Below are positions 36,487-45,546 of a DNA stretch of 64,000 nucleotides, one piece after another. The notes beneath the pieces are model-generated. The model saw nothing but the letters and a program-made list of their open reading frames with translations, ran no database searches and was not told where the DNA came from. The translations under genes and the position numbers were made by a program. Position 1 is the stretch's first letter. The number at the start of each line of letters is the position of its first letter. The DNA is from Planctomycetota bacterium (GTDB taxonomy: Bacteria; Planctomycetota; Planctomycetia; Planctomycetales; Planctomycetaceae), in the NCBI GenBank assembly GCA_022600195.1, contig JAHZKX010000051.1:124001-188000 (forward strand). The letters run 5' to 3'.

Positions 36487-37164
36487 TTATTTTTTTGAGA
36501 CGTTCTCTTCGTAGCTATTGCCAGTTGCTTTCTGCAGTGACTCTTTTTGTCTTTGAAGGCGCTGTACTTTACCTTCGATTCTGGCAATATAATCTCGTAG
36601 CGTTTTTTGTTGTTCCTGAGTTAAGTATTTCTCATTCCGTATTTCTTCAATCTGATCTTGCAGGCGAAAGACATCTGCTCTTCGTTCTGCTGCCTGCTGA
36701 TTGACTTCCAGAGTTTGTTGGCTGATCTTGATTCCTTCATTGGCAAGCTGAGTAATTTCAGAATCCAGCGCCAAAATTTTTCCTTTCAAATCCTCTGCCA
36801 TCAGGTTCATGGCTTCGCTATCGACCTGATTGATCTGTTTCCAATTCTTGATTGCTTTCTCAAGGGGAGCAATTGTCTTGGTGGCTTGCTCGATTTTTTC
36901 ATTTTGTTGTTGAATTTTATGTTTTTGGGCGGCAACAATCACTTTCGCTAAAACGGGGGATGTTGAAATCTGCTCACCCGCTCTTCGCGTCTTCACAGCC
37001 CATATAGGATTTTCACCAGGCTGATACTCAAACAAATAGTCTGTCATCGCATCTTTTTCTCTGTACCAGTTGGGGCCACCAACTGAGCTGACTGCGGTAA
37101 ATCCCATAAAAGCGATACTAGCAAAAAGTACCAGCACCAACAGGATTTTACTAAAAAGGGTCAT
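36487..37164 (-). CDS. Coiled-coil membrane-anchored protein, first gene of the operon
   Basis: A 225-residue protein with one N-terminal hydrophobic helix (about 5-27, KILLVLVLFASIAFMGFTA) like that of the downstream gene, then a linker containing PNWYREKD and a coiled coil from ~75 to 215, rich in Gln and Glu. The shared N-terminal pattern (membrane helix ending FMGF) suggests that it and the 35523 gene are distant paralogs. No known family was recognised. There is a 91-base gap to the next gene in the operon. Confidence 0.65.
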   Translation of the reverse strand: MTLFSKILLVLVLFASIAFMGFTAVSSVGGPNWYREKDAMTDYLFEYQPGENPIWAVKTRRAGEQISTSPVLAKVIVAAQKHKIQQQNEKIEQATKTIAPLEKAIKNWKQINQVDSEAMNLMAEDLKGKILALDSEITQLANEGIKISQQTLEVNQQAAERRADVFRLQDQIEEIRNEKYLTQEQQKTLRDYIARIEGKVQRLQRQKESLQKATGNSYEENVSKK

Positions 37165-37964
37165 TGTTAAATTCCTGAGTCTTGAAAGAGACGCAAATCT
37201 ACTCTGTTATTCTGACTGATTATGTGTAATTTTTTAGTTTATATCTATGCACATCATCCCAGGCTGAGAATATAAGAAGTGTTTTTCCCTACTTATTCTC
37301 CTTAGAGAATAAAACAAGATTGATCACCATTCCTGTATTGAAGGCTATAAATACAAGCCCTCAGACCTGGATCTTTCAATTCATGCTGACATGCTTAATA
37401 AAATACTACAGATAACCTGTGCGCAAAAACAACCTATTTTGTGAAATCGGTTATTTCTTAATTATAAATACGCTTAAAAAGCATAGTCAAACTGAATTTC
37501 ATCTAACTGGTTGGTATTTAACTGTTTGACCTTTGTAACTTGGCTGGCAGATACAATCGCTACCTTCAGAAAACTTGACATAACATCAACTTTTCATCAT
37601 ACATTAAGTAGTAATCTTCAAAGCATTTCTGAGATTCGATTCCCATTTCACAGTTACAGACTTGCCTGATCTACTCAAAAAAGTGGTCAATTGAACCCTT
37701 GTTACTCTGTATTCATAAAGAAGCCTACTGGGATTTGTTAACATATGATGATGCAAACTTGTTTCACTGGAAATACTTACCAAATCCTGTACTTTGTTTT
37801 GAATTGAGATAGGTAAAAACGAGCTGCATTGGTATTTTGGACTAAATTCCGTATTCATCACGGATATTAGACAGAAACACCAAGCCAGTATTCAATGATA
37901 GAACATTGAGTGATTACAGGGCCCTCGGCTTCTGAATGTACCGAGATAAGTTGGAGATTGGTTT
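37165..37964. other. Intergenic region, 800 bases, AT-rich
   Basis: Between the divergent coiled-coil operon and the STAS gene. An 85-codon minus-strand frame at 37604-37861 has no ribosome binding site or recognisable features. A small hairpin, ATTCTC-CTTA-GAGAAT, lies near 37297. Both promoters must lie here. Nothing else was identified. Confidence 0.4.
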
Positions 37965-38615
37965 ATGGCTACCCAAGAAGTTCCTTATCATATTACCTCG
38001 TTCAACAAATTTCTCAAGATTCAGCTTCTTCCTGAGCTAAATGAATCCGCATGGAATGAACTAGAAACTCTGGGTGATTCTTTGCTTCTGGAACTCAAAG
38101 ATCATAAGAGTCCCTCTGTCATTATAGACTTAACAAAACTGACATATATCAGCAGTTCTCTTGTTGCTGTAGTCATTCAAGTCTGGAAGCTGGTTGATGA
38201 AGCAGGTGGAAAAACAGCCATACTCAATACCAGTGAGATGGTCGAAGAAGTGCTGCAGATCTCCGGACTCAAAAAGGTATGGTGCATCGTTTCTACTGAA
38301 GAAGAAGCGATTGCTCATTTAAGCCAGGCTTTGAAGAAAGAACGTATCGAACGCCAGCGCGTATTCTCCATGCCGATACTTTTGGGAATTGTGGCCGTTT
38401 TATCTGCCATAGCTTGCTATATCCTTTATATGAGTGAGTATGTAGCCGTTGATCCTAAAGTCACATTGGCAGCCACGATCGCGTTCTCTGTAGCAGGTCT
38501 GTTTCTTGGGGCCACCGCCCTGAAAGATCGCAGAAAAAATTTACGAATTATGGGAGTGATGGTTCTAATTTGCAGCCTCATCCTGGGTGGAATTGGATTA
38601 TTTAAACTTATCTAA
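37965..38615 (+). CDS. STAS-domain protein with two C-terminal membrane segments
   Basis: A 216-residue protein. The N-terminal STAS domain (~1-110) has the LEL...SPSVIIDLTKLTYISSSLVAVVIQVWK pattern of anti-anti-sigma factors, with the phosphorylatable Ser pair in YISSSLV, then LNTSEMVEEVLQISGLKKVW. A linker leads to two or three hydrophobic segments (about 135-215). STAS fused to membrane helices is not the standard SpoIIAA layout, so it may report to a membrane-bound switch. GGAG lies about nine bases before the ATG. It is followed 78 bases later by a GspE gene. Confidence 0.8.
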   Translation: MATQEVPYHITSFNKFLKIQLLPELNESAWNELETLGDSLLLELKDHKSPSVIIDLTKLTYISSSLVAVVIQVWKLVDEAGGKTAILNTSEMVEEVLQISGLKKVWCIVSTEEEAIAHLSQALKKERIERQRVFSMPILLGIVAVLSAIACYILYMSEYVAVDPKVTLAATIAFSVAGLFLGATALKDRRKNLRIMGVMVLICSLILGGIGLFKLI

Positions 38616-38693
38616 AGGTTTGAGCAAAATCTTGTTCCCACTCAGACAAACTCACCTTGAGAACGAATTGTTAGGACAGAAAGAGTTGATGAA

Positions 38694-39935
38694 ATGTCAG
38701 ACAAGCCAGCAGAAAGTGAAAACCATAACGAAAGTCGCCAGCAAGCACTTCAGGCAGAACTGAGAGAATTAGTCGATGTCGTAGGCCCTGGTCCACTTGT
38801 TGATTTATTGATGGAACGGGCTTTTCAATTACAGGCAACAGATATCCATTTGGATCCACTGGAGGATGGTCTTCGACTTCGCCTGCGAGTGGATGGCATG
38901 TTGCATGACATCATCCAGCTTCCCAAGGACGCAGCTGCTTCAGTGATTTCCAGACTTAAGTTAGCAGCCAATATGGACATTACCGAAAGACGGGTTGCTC
39001 AGGATGGTCATATTAATAATCAGACGTTGCAGAATCGACGTGATATTCGTGTCGGATCTGGTCCTACAATTCATGGTGAGCGATTGGTATTGAGATTAAT
39101 GCCAGACCATAAGCGTTTTACTGAATTCAGTGAATTAGGACTCAGTGAAGAGCAGGCAGCAGATATAACCCGCTATTGTCATGCACCATATGGAATGGTC
39201 TTGAGTGTGGGACCAGTCGGGTCTGGAAAAAGTACAACTATTTATAGTTGCCTGGATTATCTGAACCAACCAGAGATGAGTCTTGCTACCATAGAAGACC
39301 CTGTTGAGCGTCGAATTGAAGGAGCCAATCAAATACAAATTGATCCTAAAATTGGTTTTGGTTTTGCTGCCGCTTTGAGGGGTGTTCTTAGACAGGATCC
39401 CAATGTCATTATGGTTGGCGAAATCCGAGATTCAGAAACGGCACATATTGCCGTGAGGGCCGGACTGACAGGTATCCGAGTTCTTTCAACCCTGCACTCG
39501 AATGATGCCGTTGCTGCAATTGATGTGTTCAGAGAATTTGGTATTCCCTCGATGTTCATTACGGATAGTTTACAAGGCATTATTTCTCAGCGTCTCATCA
39601 GACGAGTCTGTGAAAAATGCCGAGCCCCTTATCAACCCGATGCCGGGGCATGTGAATATCTGGGAATCAATTCAGACCATTTAAGCGATTCTAAAATTTC
39701 TAAAGGGACTGGCTGCGAACACTGTTTTCATACGGGGTATCTGGGTCGAACTGGTATTTATGAAACGCTTGGAATCCAAGGGGACCTACGGGAAGCAATA
39801 CTCAGAGGCGATTCGCAAGCAGAAATATTAAAGATGGCATCTGGCTTAGGAATGACTACAATGGAAGAATCGGGTAAAGCGAAAGTACTTGAAGGGATCA
39901 CAACCGTTCAGGAGCTCCATCGAGTTCTTGTTTAG
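38694..39935 (+). CDS. Type II secretion/type IV pilus assembly ATPase (GspE/PilB family)
   Basis: A 413-residue hexameric secretion ATPase. The N2 domain starts with [23 protein letters not shown]. Walker A is GPVGSGKST at residues 173-181, the Asp box is in TIEDPVE, the Walker B region is in [16 protein letters not shown], and the His box is in TLHSND. A zinc-binding Cys4 set (CEKC ... CEHC) lies near 305-345. It lacks the N1 domain of full-length GspE, which explains the shorter length. It powers pseudopilus growth in the cytoplasm. It is the likely motor of the GspF/pseudopilin genes at 3.5-9 kb, which have no ATPase next to them. Confidence 0.9.
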   Translation: MSDKPAESENHNESRQQALQAELRELVDVVGPGPLVDLLMERAFQLQATDIHLDPLEDGLRLRLRVDGMLHDIIQLPKDAAASVISRLKLAANMDITERRVAQDGHINNQTLQNRRDIRVGSGPTIHGERLVLRLMPDHKRFTEFSELGLSEEQAADITRYCHAPYGMVLSVGPVGSGKSTTIYSCLDYLNQPEMSLATIEDPVERRIEGANQIQIDPKIGFGFAAALRGVLRQDPNVIMVGEIRDSETAHIAVRAGLTGIRVLSTLHSNDAVAAIDVFREFGIPSMFITDSLQGIISQRLIRRVCEKCRAPYQPDAGACEYLGINSDHLSDSKISKGTGCEHCFHTGYLGRTGIYETLGIQGDLREAILRGDSQAEILKMASGLGMTTMEESGKAKVLEGITTVQELHRVLV

Positions 39936-40173
39936 AATTGACTTAAGACTGGATCTGTTTTTTTTAAAGAGAGCAACCAAAGGAGCATTTTTTCGAAGTT
40001 AGAGTCATTTTCATGACTAGTTTGCCGTTTTGATGTATATCTTATGGTTCTACGGAAAAAAAGAATCCATTTCTAGTTGATTCGTTATATAATTACACGT
40101 AATTAGTGATACAGAAAAGACCTTGTCGGGCCATCCTCATTTCCTGCTCAAGCATGATATAGGATTGTGCCTC

Positions 40174-41169
40174 ATGAATTTGAATAAAACAGAACGGTCT
40201 GATAACGCTTGTTTTCTCAAGCCGGAGGCCAGTTCTTCCCAATCGGCGACGATTTCTATGTCGAATCAAACCAAGTCCGTTATTCAAATCGTGACGGACT
40301 CAACTTTGAGCACTCCCAGCAAAGACAGGAATTTTTCCGCGCAGGCTGAGACGCAAGATAACGAAGAGGAAGAACCTGTTTATTCTCTCAAAGAGAAGGT
40401 CATCCTTTGGCTGGCCAGTTTTACGGCTGCAGGTTGGGTCATTTCTTTTCTTTTTCACTCCACCCTACTGACGGTCATGGCGATTGTCATCGTAGGTGGC
40501 CTCCCAGGAAACGACGATATCTCAACGCTGCTCAACCTGGACGACGAAGAAAATATTGTTCTGAATGGCCCGCTGGATACTCGCATTGATGAAGAAACGG
40601 GAGGAAAAACAACCGAATTTAACATCATGCAGCCGGTCAAGACGATGGTTGGAGAAAATGAATCGACACTCAAAGAGATTGAAGAAGACATCCTGTCCCT
40701 TCTTGGAAAAGGGGAAGGGGAAGATGATGGTGATGGTAAGGGCGGTGGTGGAGGAGAATTTAAATTCAAACCTAAGGGAAATGCGGTCACTGCCGGGAGT
40801 TTCACAGCCTGGACCGTTCCTAAAGATCCAGATCTGAATGAGGACTATCTGATCTTTATTCAGGTCAAACTTCCATATACTTATAAATCAAAGCGGTATC
40901 GTGCTTCTGATCTCAAAGGAATTGTACTGGGGACCGATAATCACCGCCAGGCAATCCCCTGGGACGTCCGATGGCCAAACTCCACATTTTCTTCCAATGC
41001 TGTCGGTGACATCAATCCAGTCAAGAAGGGGGGCTATTTAATTGTCAAGAAGCGCTTCGCTCAATTAATAGTCAAAGTTCCCGGTTCAACAATCCCGGCT
41101 ACGCGCGATACGATCAAAATTGAATCCAAGATTCTCAAGGAGAAACGTACATTGGAGATTGAATTCTAA
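40174..41169 (+). CDS. Membrane protein of unknown function with Gly/Asp-rich linker
   Basis: About 331 residues. It has a hydrophilic N-terminus, then one hydrophobic segment (about 90-120, VILWLASFTAAGWVISFLF and LLTVMAIVIVGG). An acidic and Gly-rich linker follows (GEGEDDGDGKGGGGGEF) and a C-terminal beta-rich domain of ~150 residues (FTAWTVPKDPDLNEDYLIFI, YLIVKKRFAQLIVKVPGSTI). I do not recognise the family. The start is uncertain: TTG at 40123, ATG at 40174 (AGGA upstream) and ATG at 40258 are all possible. The C-terminal domain is probably periplasmic. Confidence 0.6.
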   Translation: MNLNKTERSDNACFLKPEASSSQSATISMSNQTKSVIQIVTDSTLSTPSKDRNFSAQAETQDNEEEEPVYSLKEKVILWLASFTAAGWVISFLFHSTLLTVMAIVIVGGLPGNDDISTLLNLDDEENIVLNGPLDTRIDEETGGKTTEFNIMQPVKTMVGENESTLKEIEEDILSLLGKGEGEDDGDGKGGGGGEFKFKPKGNAVTAGSFTAWTVPKDPDLNEDYLIFIQVKLPYTYKSKRYRASDLKGIVLGTDNHRQAIPWDVRWPNSTFSSNAVGDINPVKKGGYLIVKKRFAQLIVKVPGSTIPATRDTIKIESKILKEKRTLEIEF

Positions 41170-41189
41170 TTCAATCATTCCGTGTGAAG

Positions 41190-41462
41190 TTAATCCGTTT
41201 CTCCTTTGATCGTAGAGATCCAGCCTCTCATAAAAATTTCTCCCAGACTGGCCCAGCGAGCCGGAGCGTCCATCAAATTTCCCAGGCAATAAGGGCAGGG
41301 GAGATTCGGTTCTTCGAGAAAAACAGGTTTTTCTGTAATCTCCGGTGAAACCCAAAGTGCATCGCACTCATCACACAGAATAACTGCATGCTCTGTTTTG
41401 CTACAGATACGAACTCCCAGATTCCCTTGTTCACAAAAAGGACACGTCCCAATATAGTACAT
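41190..41462 (-). CDS. Small zinc-ribbon protein
   Basis: A 90-residue protein with three CxxC pairs: GTCPFCEQG near the start, LCDECDALW in the middle, and PCPYCLG near 55-60. A single Cys near 20 could complete a site. The pattern fits one or two structural zinc ribbons. The rest is short and hydrophilic, so it may bind a partner protein or nucleic acid. It lies between a convergent unknown gene and the anchored BECR-like gene, both separated by about 20 bases. Confidence 0.7.
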   Translation of the reverse strand: MYYIGTCPFCEQGNLGVRICSKTEHAVILCDECDALWVSPEITEKPVFLEEPNLPCPYCLGNLMDAPARWASLGEIFMRGWISTIKGETD

Positions 41463-41484
41463 GAATTCAATTCCTGTCCTTCCC

Positions 41485-42291
41485 TTACAGTGGAAAAGCT
41501 GTAATCACATTGGTTCCTTCCAGAACCAACCTTATTTTAGAGGCAGCGGGTTTCCCCTGTTTATTTCCAACCTTCCCTCCGACAAACCCAATACGTCGCC
41601 CCATATCCACTGTATAAACAACGCGATTTCCCTCCTGTTTTTTTGCTACTTTCCGGCCCCCTTTGAGTGCTTTTAGATAGGCTTCATCAATCAACGCCAG
41701 AATTTTTTTTCGCTCCCCATCTCCCAAAAAAACGCCATGTTTACCGGGCCTATTTGGCTGATCTTCGGCATGCCGCATAATATGCAGTAACCGATGTTTT
41801 TCCTGACTCCCGGGACCGTACCTTAACCCAGCGGCTGATTCCCAGACCTTACCCCCTAACTCCCGAAGTTGCCCTAATTCTGGTTGAGACTTAGCCGTTG
41901 ATTTGGAAGAGTCAGTGGGTGGAGGTCGATTCGAGTTCGCGGGAGTCAGTTTCGCTTTTGTGGGAGATGTTGTTATGGGCTGTGTCTTCTTTTGTGAAGT
42001 ACCGGAGTCGGCCTGTTGCTTGAAGCCTGGGTGAAGTGCGCCCTTATTTTTTTTGATTTGTGTTTGATGGATCGTTTCGTTCGATGCGGGAATTGCTTTA
42101 GCCCCCGTCGGCTCCCCGGAAGTCGAGATAGACTTATCTTTTTGAACTACTTCTCTCTGTTGGTTCGGCAGTTTTTTTTGATCTTGCTGCGATTGCAGAA
42201 CAAAATACAAGACCAGGAAAACCACAATCCAAATGGTCCAACTTGACGATTTTGCTTTTGATCGATTTTGTTGCTGATCTGGCTGGTTCAT
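41485..42291 (-). CDS. Membrane-anchored protein with C-terminal BECR/EndoU-like domain
   Basis: About 268 residues. One membrane helix (about 18-36, WTIWIVVFLVLYFVL) is followed by a disordered Gln/Lys/Ser/Pro-rich linker to ~145 and a C-terminal domain of ~115 residues. That domain has a conserved-looking order: RYGPGSQEKHRLLHIMRHAED, GKHGVF, VVYTVDMGRRIGFVGG, and NVITAFPL. A His-containing start, a beta hairpin and a final IxTAFP strand are typical of BECR-fold RNase-like domains used by many toxins. No immunity gene is visible. The start at 42291 lies 25 bases after the sulfatase stop; the frame is open further upstream but overlaps that gene. Confidence 0.55.
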   Translation of the reverse strand: MNQPDQQQNRSKAKSSSWTIWIVVFLVLYFVLQSQQDQKKLPNQQREVVQKDKSISTSGEPTGAKAIPASNETIHQTQIKKNKGALHPGFKQQADSGTSQKKTQPITTSPTKAKLTPANSNRPPPTDSSKSTAKSQPELGQLRELGGKVWESAAGLRYGPGSQEKHRLLHIMRHAEDQPNRPGKHGVFLGDGERKKILALIDEAYLKALKGGRKVAKKQEGNRVVYTVDMGRRIGFVGGKVGNKQGKPAASKIRLVLEGTNVITAFPL

Positions 42292-42316
42292 ACTGAATTT
42301 CTTATTCCAAATTTTT

Positions 42317-43705
42317 TTATTCTGAGAGCGATCTTTGATACCGGTCATAGATTTTTTTGAGTTGATCGATCTTCTCTGGATAGCGGGCAGCAAGATTTTG
42401 TTTTTCGCTAATATCTTTTGACAGATCAACCAGAAATAGACGATCCTCTTTCGTAAGCTGGCCTTTTAAACTTGTGTCGCGGGGGTTACCCAGTAATTTC
42501 CAATCCCCTTTTCGGACCGCCCAGCTTTTCCCAATCTGCCAATAAAAGTCGCTGTGAGGGCTTTGCGCTTGTGGGGAATCGATCACAGTTTTCAAACTTT
42601 TTCCATCGAGTTGATGCTGTGGAAGTGGGACACCCGCTAATTCGGCAATCGTTGGCAACCAGTCACAACCAGTGGCTAATTGATGTCGTTCTTCACCTTC
42701 TCGTATAGACCCGGGCCAGGAAATCATAGCTGGCACTCGAATCCCTCCTTCAAACAGACTAAATTTTGCACCGCGAAAATGTCCCGCACTGCCACCTCCG
42801 CCGAAGGTTCTCTCTTCCTGTGAGTGTCCGTGGTCTGATTGAAAAATGATGATTGTATTTTCACGAAGCTTGAGCTCATCAAGTGTTTTTAACACTTCTC
42901 CAATACAGTCATCCATAGTCGAAACGAAGGCCGCATACTTACTCCGCGGGGCAGGGAGGTGTGAGTACTTCTTTCTCCACTTCTCCGTTCCCTGTAAGGG
43001 GTAATGCGGAACGTTGATTGCCCAATAAAGAAAAAATGGTTTGTCTTGAAATTTTTTGATGTAACCCTGACACTGTTTCACCATGAGATCCGGAAAGAAT
43101 TCGCCGTCATGCCAGATTTCTTTTCCGTTATTCCAGAGGTCGTGCCGATTCGGACCATTCCAATAAAAGAAGTGCGAATAGTTATCGATACACCCTCCCA
43201 TGTGACCAAACGATTGATCGAAGCCTTGCCCGTTTGGCATCGTTTCGGGTGTATAGCCTAAATGCCATTTTCCGACATGGCCTGTCTGATATCCTGACTG
43301 CTTCATCATTTCGGCAATCGTAACCTGTTCCGCAGGCATTCCACTTTTTCCATGATGTGAAGATACATTTCCAGGCACGCCAGCGCGTCGCGGAATTCTT
43401 CCCGTCAACAGGCCAGCACGCGAGGGAGAGCAAACCGGAGCAGCGGCATAAAACTGCGTGAAACGAATTCCTCTTTTGGCAATAGAATCCATATGAGGCG
43501 TTATCAAATCTTTTGCCCCATAGCAATTGAGGTCTATTGATCCTTGATCGTCTGTAAAGATGATAATGACATTCGGTTTTTCTGATCGGGTAGACGCCCA
43601 TCCTTCATTACTGGAAAGTACAATCAAGCAGGGAAAGAGGCATAAAAAATACCAGAGAAAACCATCTGTAATGATTCCGGCACTTCTATTCTTAACGATA
43701 ACCAT
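42317..43705 (-). CDS. Secreted sulfatase (formylglycine-dependent, Cys type)
   Basis: A 462-residue type I sulfatase. An N-terminal signal segment (about 15-32) is followed by the catalytic core with FTDDQG metal ligands. The Cys that becomes formylglycine is C92 in PVCSPSRAGLLTG, matching C-x-P-S-R. HVGKWHLG and SDHGHSQEE carry further metal/sulfate ligands. It hydrolyses sulfate esters, probably of algal polysaccharides. Planctomycetes carry many such genes. An AGGAT box lies just before the ATG. The maturation enzyme is not seen in this window. Confidence 0.93.
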   Translation of the reverse strand: MVIVKNRSAGIITDGFLWYFLCLFPCLIVLSSNEGWASTRSEKPNVIIIFTDDQGSIDLNCYGAKDLITPHMDSIAKRGIRFTQFYAAAPVCSPSRAGLLTGRIPRRAGVPGNVSSHHGKSGMPAEQVTIAEMMKQSGYQTGHVGKWHLGYTPETMPNGQGFDQSFGHMGGCIDNYSHFFYWNGPNRHDLWNNGKEIWHDGEFFPDLMVKQCQGYIKKFQDKPFFLYWAINVPHYPLQGTEKWRKKYSHLPAPRSKYAAFVSTMDDCIGEVLKTLDELKLRENTIIIFQSDHGHSQEERTFGGGGSAGHFRGAKFSLFEGGIRVPAMISWPGSIREGEERHQLATGCDWLPTIAELAGVPLPQHQLDGKSLKTVIDSPQAQSPHSDFYWQIGKSWAVRKGDWKLLGNPRDTSLKGQLTKEDRLFLVDLSKDISEKQNLAARYPEKIDQLKKIYDRYQRSLSE

Positions 43706-43770
43706 ACGAAATCCTGATCTGATTGAGACCTAGAAAAGAGTTGTAATATATTTAAGCCAAATAGTGGCCG

Positions 43771-44433
43771 TTAATTTTTCGGCGTCGCATCCCAGGCATC
43801 CTGAAAGACTTTTTCCCCATGAACCGTGTAAGGATTTTGCATACTTTCCTGATACACTGAGAGTCCCGCGGTGACACAATGTGCTCCCGCCAGGGCAACA
43901 TCTGCAATTTGCCGACCATTGCGAATTGCCGCAGCGATGATTTCTGAATCGTATTGATGTCGTTCCAGCATTTCAGCAACTTCCATGATAAAAGTCGTTG
44001 TTGAATCGCCGTAGGTCTCTTTCCATCCAATAAAGGGACTAATAAAATACGCACCCGCGCGCGCTGCATGCCATGCTTGTGCGACAGAAAATACGAGCGT
44101 TGCATTCGTTCGAATTCCCTCTTTCGTCAGTTCGCGAATCGCCTTAAATCCATTCTCGCTGACACCCACTTTAATTACGAAGTTGGGAGACATTTTGGAA
44201 AGTTTGATACCCTGTTCGATAATTTGATCGGCATCTGTAATATTGGGATCGACCTCAACACTCACAGGTTTTTCGGTACCAGCAAACAACTCTGCAATCT
44301 CTTCAATGACTTTCAGAAATGGTTTGCCAGAGTTTTTGATATGTTTGGGGTTGGTTGTAAGCCCATCCAGGTCCCAATAATCAAGGCCATGTTTAATCTC
44401 ATCTGTGATGGCACTATCCAGAAACAATTTCAT
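43771..44433 (-). CDS. Transaldolase-family protein (fructose-6-phosphate aldolase-like)
   Basis: A 220-residue single-domain class I aldolase of the small transaldolase/FSA group. It has MKLFLDSA at the start, GLTTNPKHIKNSG, the Schiff-base Lys at residue 88 in NFVIKVGVSENG, and TNATLVFSVAQAWHAARAGA followed by ISPFIGW. The length matches the ~215-220 residue FSA/TalC type. It moves dihydroxyacetone units or cleaves fructose-6-phosphate; sequence alone does not settle which. It is divergent from the nagB-like gene, so the two sugar-phosphate genes may share a control region (44434-44655). Confidence 0.9.
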   Translation of the reverse strand: MKLFLDSAITDEIKHGLDYWDLDGLTTNPKHIKNSGKPFLKVIEEIAELFAGTEKPVSVEVDPNITDADQIIEQGIKLSKMSPNFVIKVGVSENGFKAIRELTKEGIRTNATLVFSVAQAWHAARAGAYFISPFIGWKETYGDSTTTFIMEVAEMLERHQYDSEIIAAAIRNGRQIADVALAGAHCVTAGLSVYQESMQNPYTVHGEKVFQDAWDATPKN

Positions 44434-44655
44434 TGTGAATTCCTTTAGTCAGGATAAGATGGTTTATTACCGTATTAAAATATTAAATCGCATTGTCGCC
44501 TGGACCTAATACTGGTCTGATGGCTTTATTATAAGTTCATCCGTTTTGAATATACCACGCTGGCATTTTGTATTATGTTATATTAAGAAGCTTTCATGAC
44601 GAAATAAACATATCAAAGCGGAATCATTCCTCAAAGTAAAAGTACACTCTACACA

Positions 44656-45504
44656 ATGACCACACAATTCCCCGATTATCTCAAAATCAGCGGTGATATG
44701 TTGGCCAAGGAAACAACGGTCAATCTCTCTATTGTAAAAGATATGCCGGAAATCGCCCAGCATATGGCAACAGCAATACTACAGGTAATCGAAGCAGCAA
44801 AATCGAAAGGTCATCCTGCAACGTTAATCGTTCCCGTCGGCCCGGTAGATCAATATCCCATCCTGGCTGAAATGTTGAATGAGAGGCGATACTCGATTAG
44901 AGAAGTCATGTTGATTAACATGGATGAGTATCTGACTGACGATGATCAATGGGTTGACATATCCCATCCCCTCAGTTTTCGCGGATATATGAATCGCAAA
45001 TTTTATGATTTATTGAATCCGGAATTGGCGCCTCTGCCCGAAAATCGAATCTGCCCGGATCCAAATGATGTGGAAGCGATTCAACAATTGATAGATCAAC
45101 GGGGAGGTGTCGATGCCTGTTTTGGAGGAATTGGGATCAATGGGCATATTGCTTTTAATGAACCACCCGAACCAGATCAAACTATGTCTGCTGAAACATA
45201 CGCTCAGTTACCCACTCGAATTCTTGACTTAACTCGCGAAACCAGGACCATCAATTCAGTAACCGTTGGCGGTGAAATTTCCATTATCCCCTGGCGGGCA
45301 GTTACTGTTGGTATGCAAGAAATTCTGGGAGCGCGGGAACAGCATTTCTACTGCAACCGTCTCTGGCAAAGTTCTGTCATACGCAGGGTTTTGCATGGCC
45401 CGGTGACCAGTGCCTGCCCGGCTTCACTTTTACGAACAAGACTGAATGTTAATATGACTGTCGCGGAATATGTTGCCGAACCTCCCGAGATTCGTCTGCG
45501 GTAG
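44656..45504 (+). CDS. Glucosamine-6-phosphate deaminase-like protein
   Basis: A 282-residue NagB/6-phosphogluconolactonase-fold protein. Asp in INMDEYLT, the Gly-rich CFGGIGINGHIAFNEPPEP and the RILDLTRETRTIN region match the NagB active site. NagB converts glucosamine-6-phosphate to fructose-6-phosphate and ammonia. The sequence is fairly divergent and lacks the usual DGIGTNGHLAF exact form, so it could deaminate a related amino sugar. It is followed 42 bases later by a PIG-L deacetylase, consistent with amino-sugar breakdown. No Shine-Dalgarno was seen. Confidence 0.85.
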   Translation: MTTQFPDYLKISGDMLAKETTVNLSIVKDMPEIAQHMATAILQVIEAAKSKGHPATLIVPVGPVDQYPILAEMLNERRYSIREVMLINMDEYLTDDDQWVDISHPLSFRGYMNRKFYDLLNPELAPLPENRICPDPNDVEAIQQLIDQRGGVDACFGGIGINGHIAFNEPPEPDQTMSAETYAQLPTRILDLTRETRTINSVTVGGEISIIPWRAVTVGMQEILGAREQHFYCNRLWQSSVIRRVLHGPVTSACPASLLRTRLNVNMTVAEYVAEPPEIRLR

Positions 45505-45546
45505 TTTCAACCCAGGCAATTCACAACAGGACTTTTATCTAGAGCT

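Noticed and set aside
37604-37861. 85-codon minus-strand frame in the 800-base intergenic region
   Set aside because: No ribosome binding site, low-complexity composition, no neighbouring operon. Not enough support.
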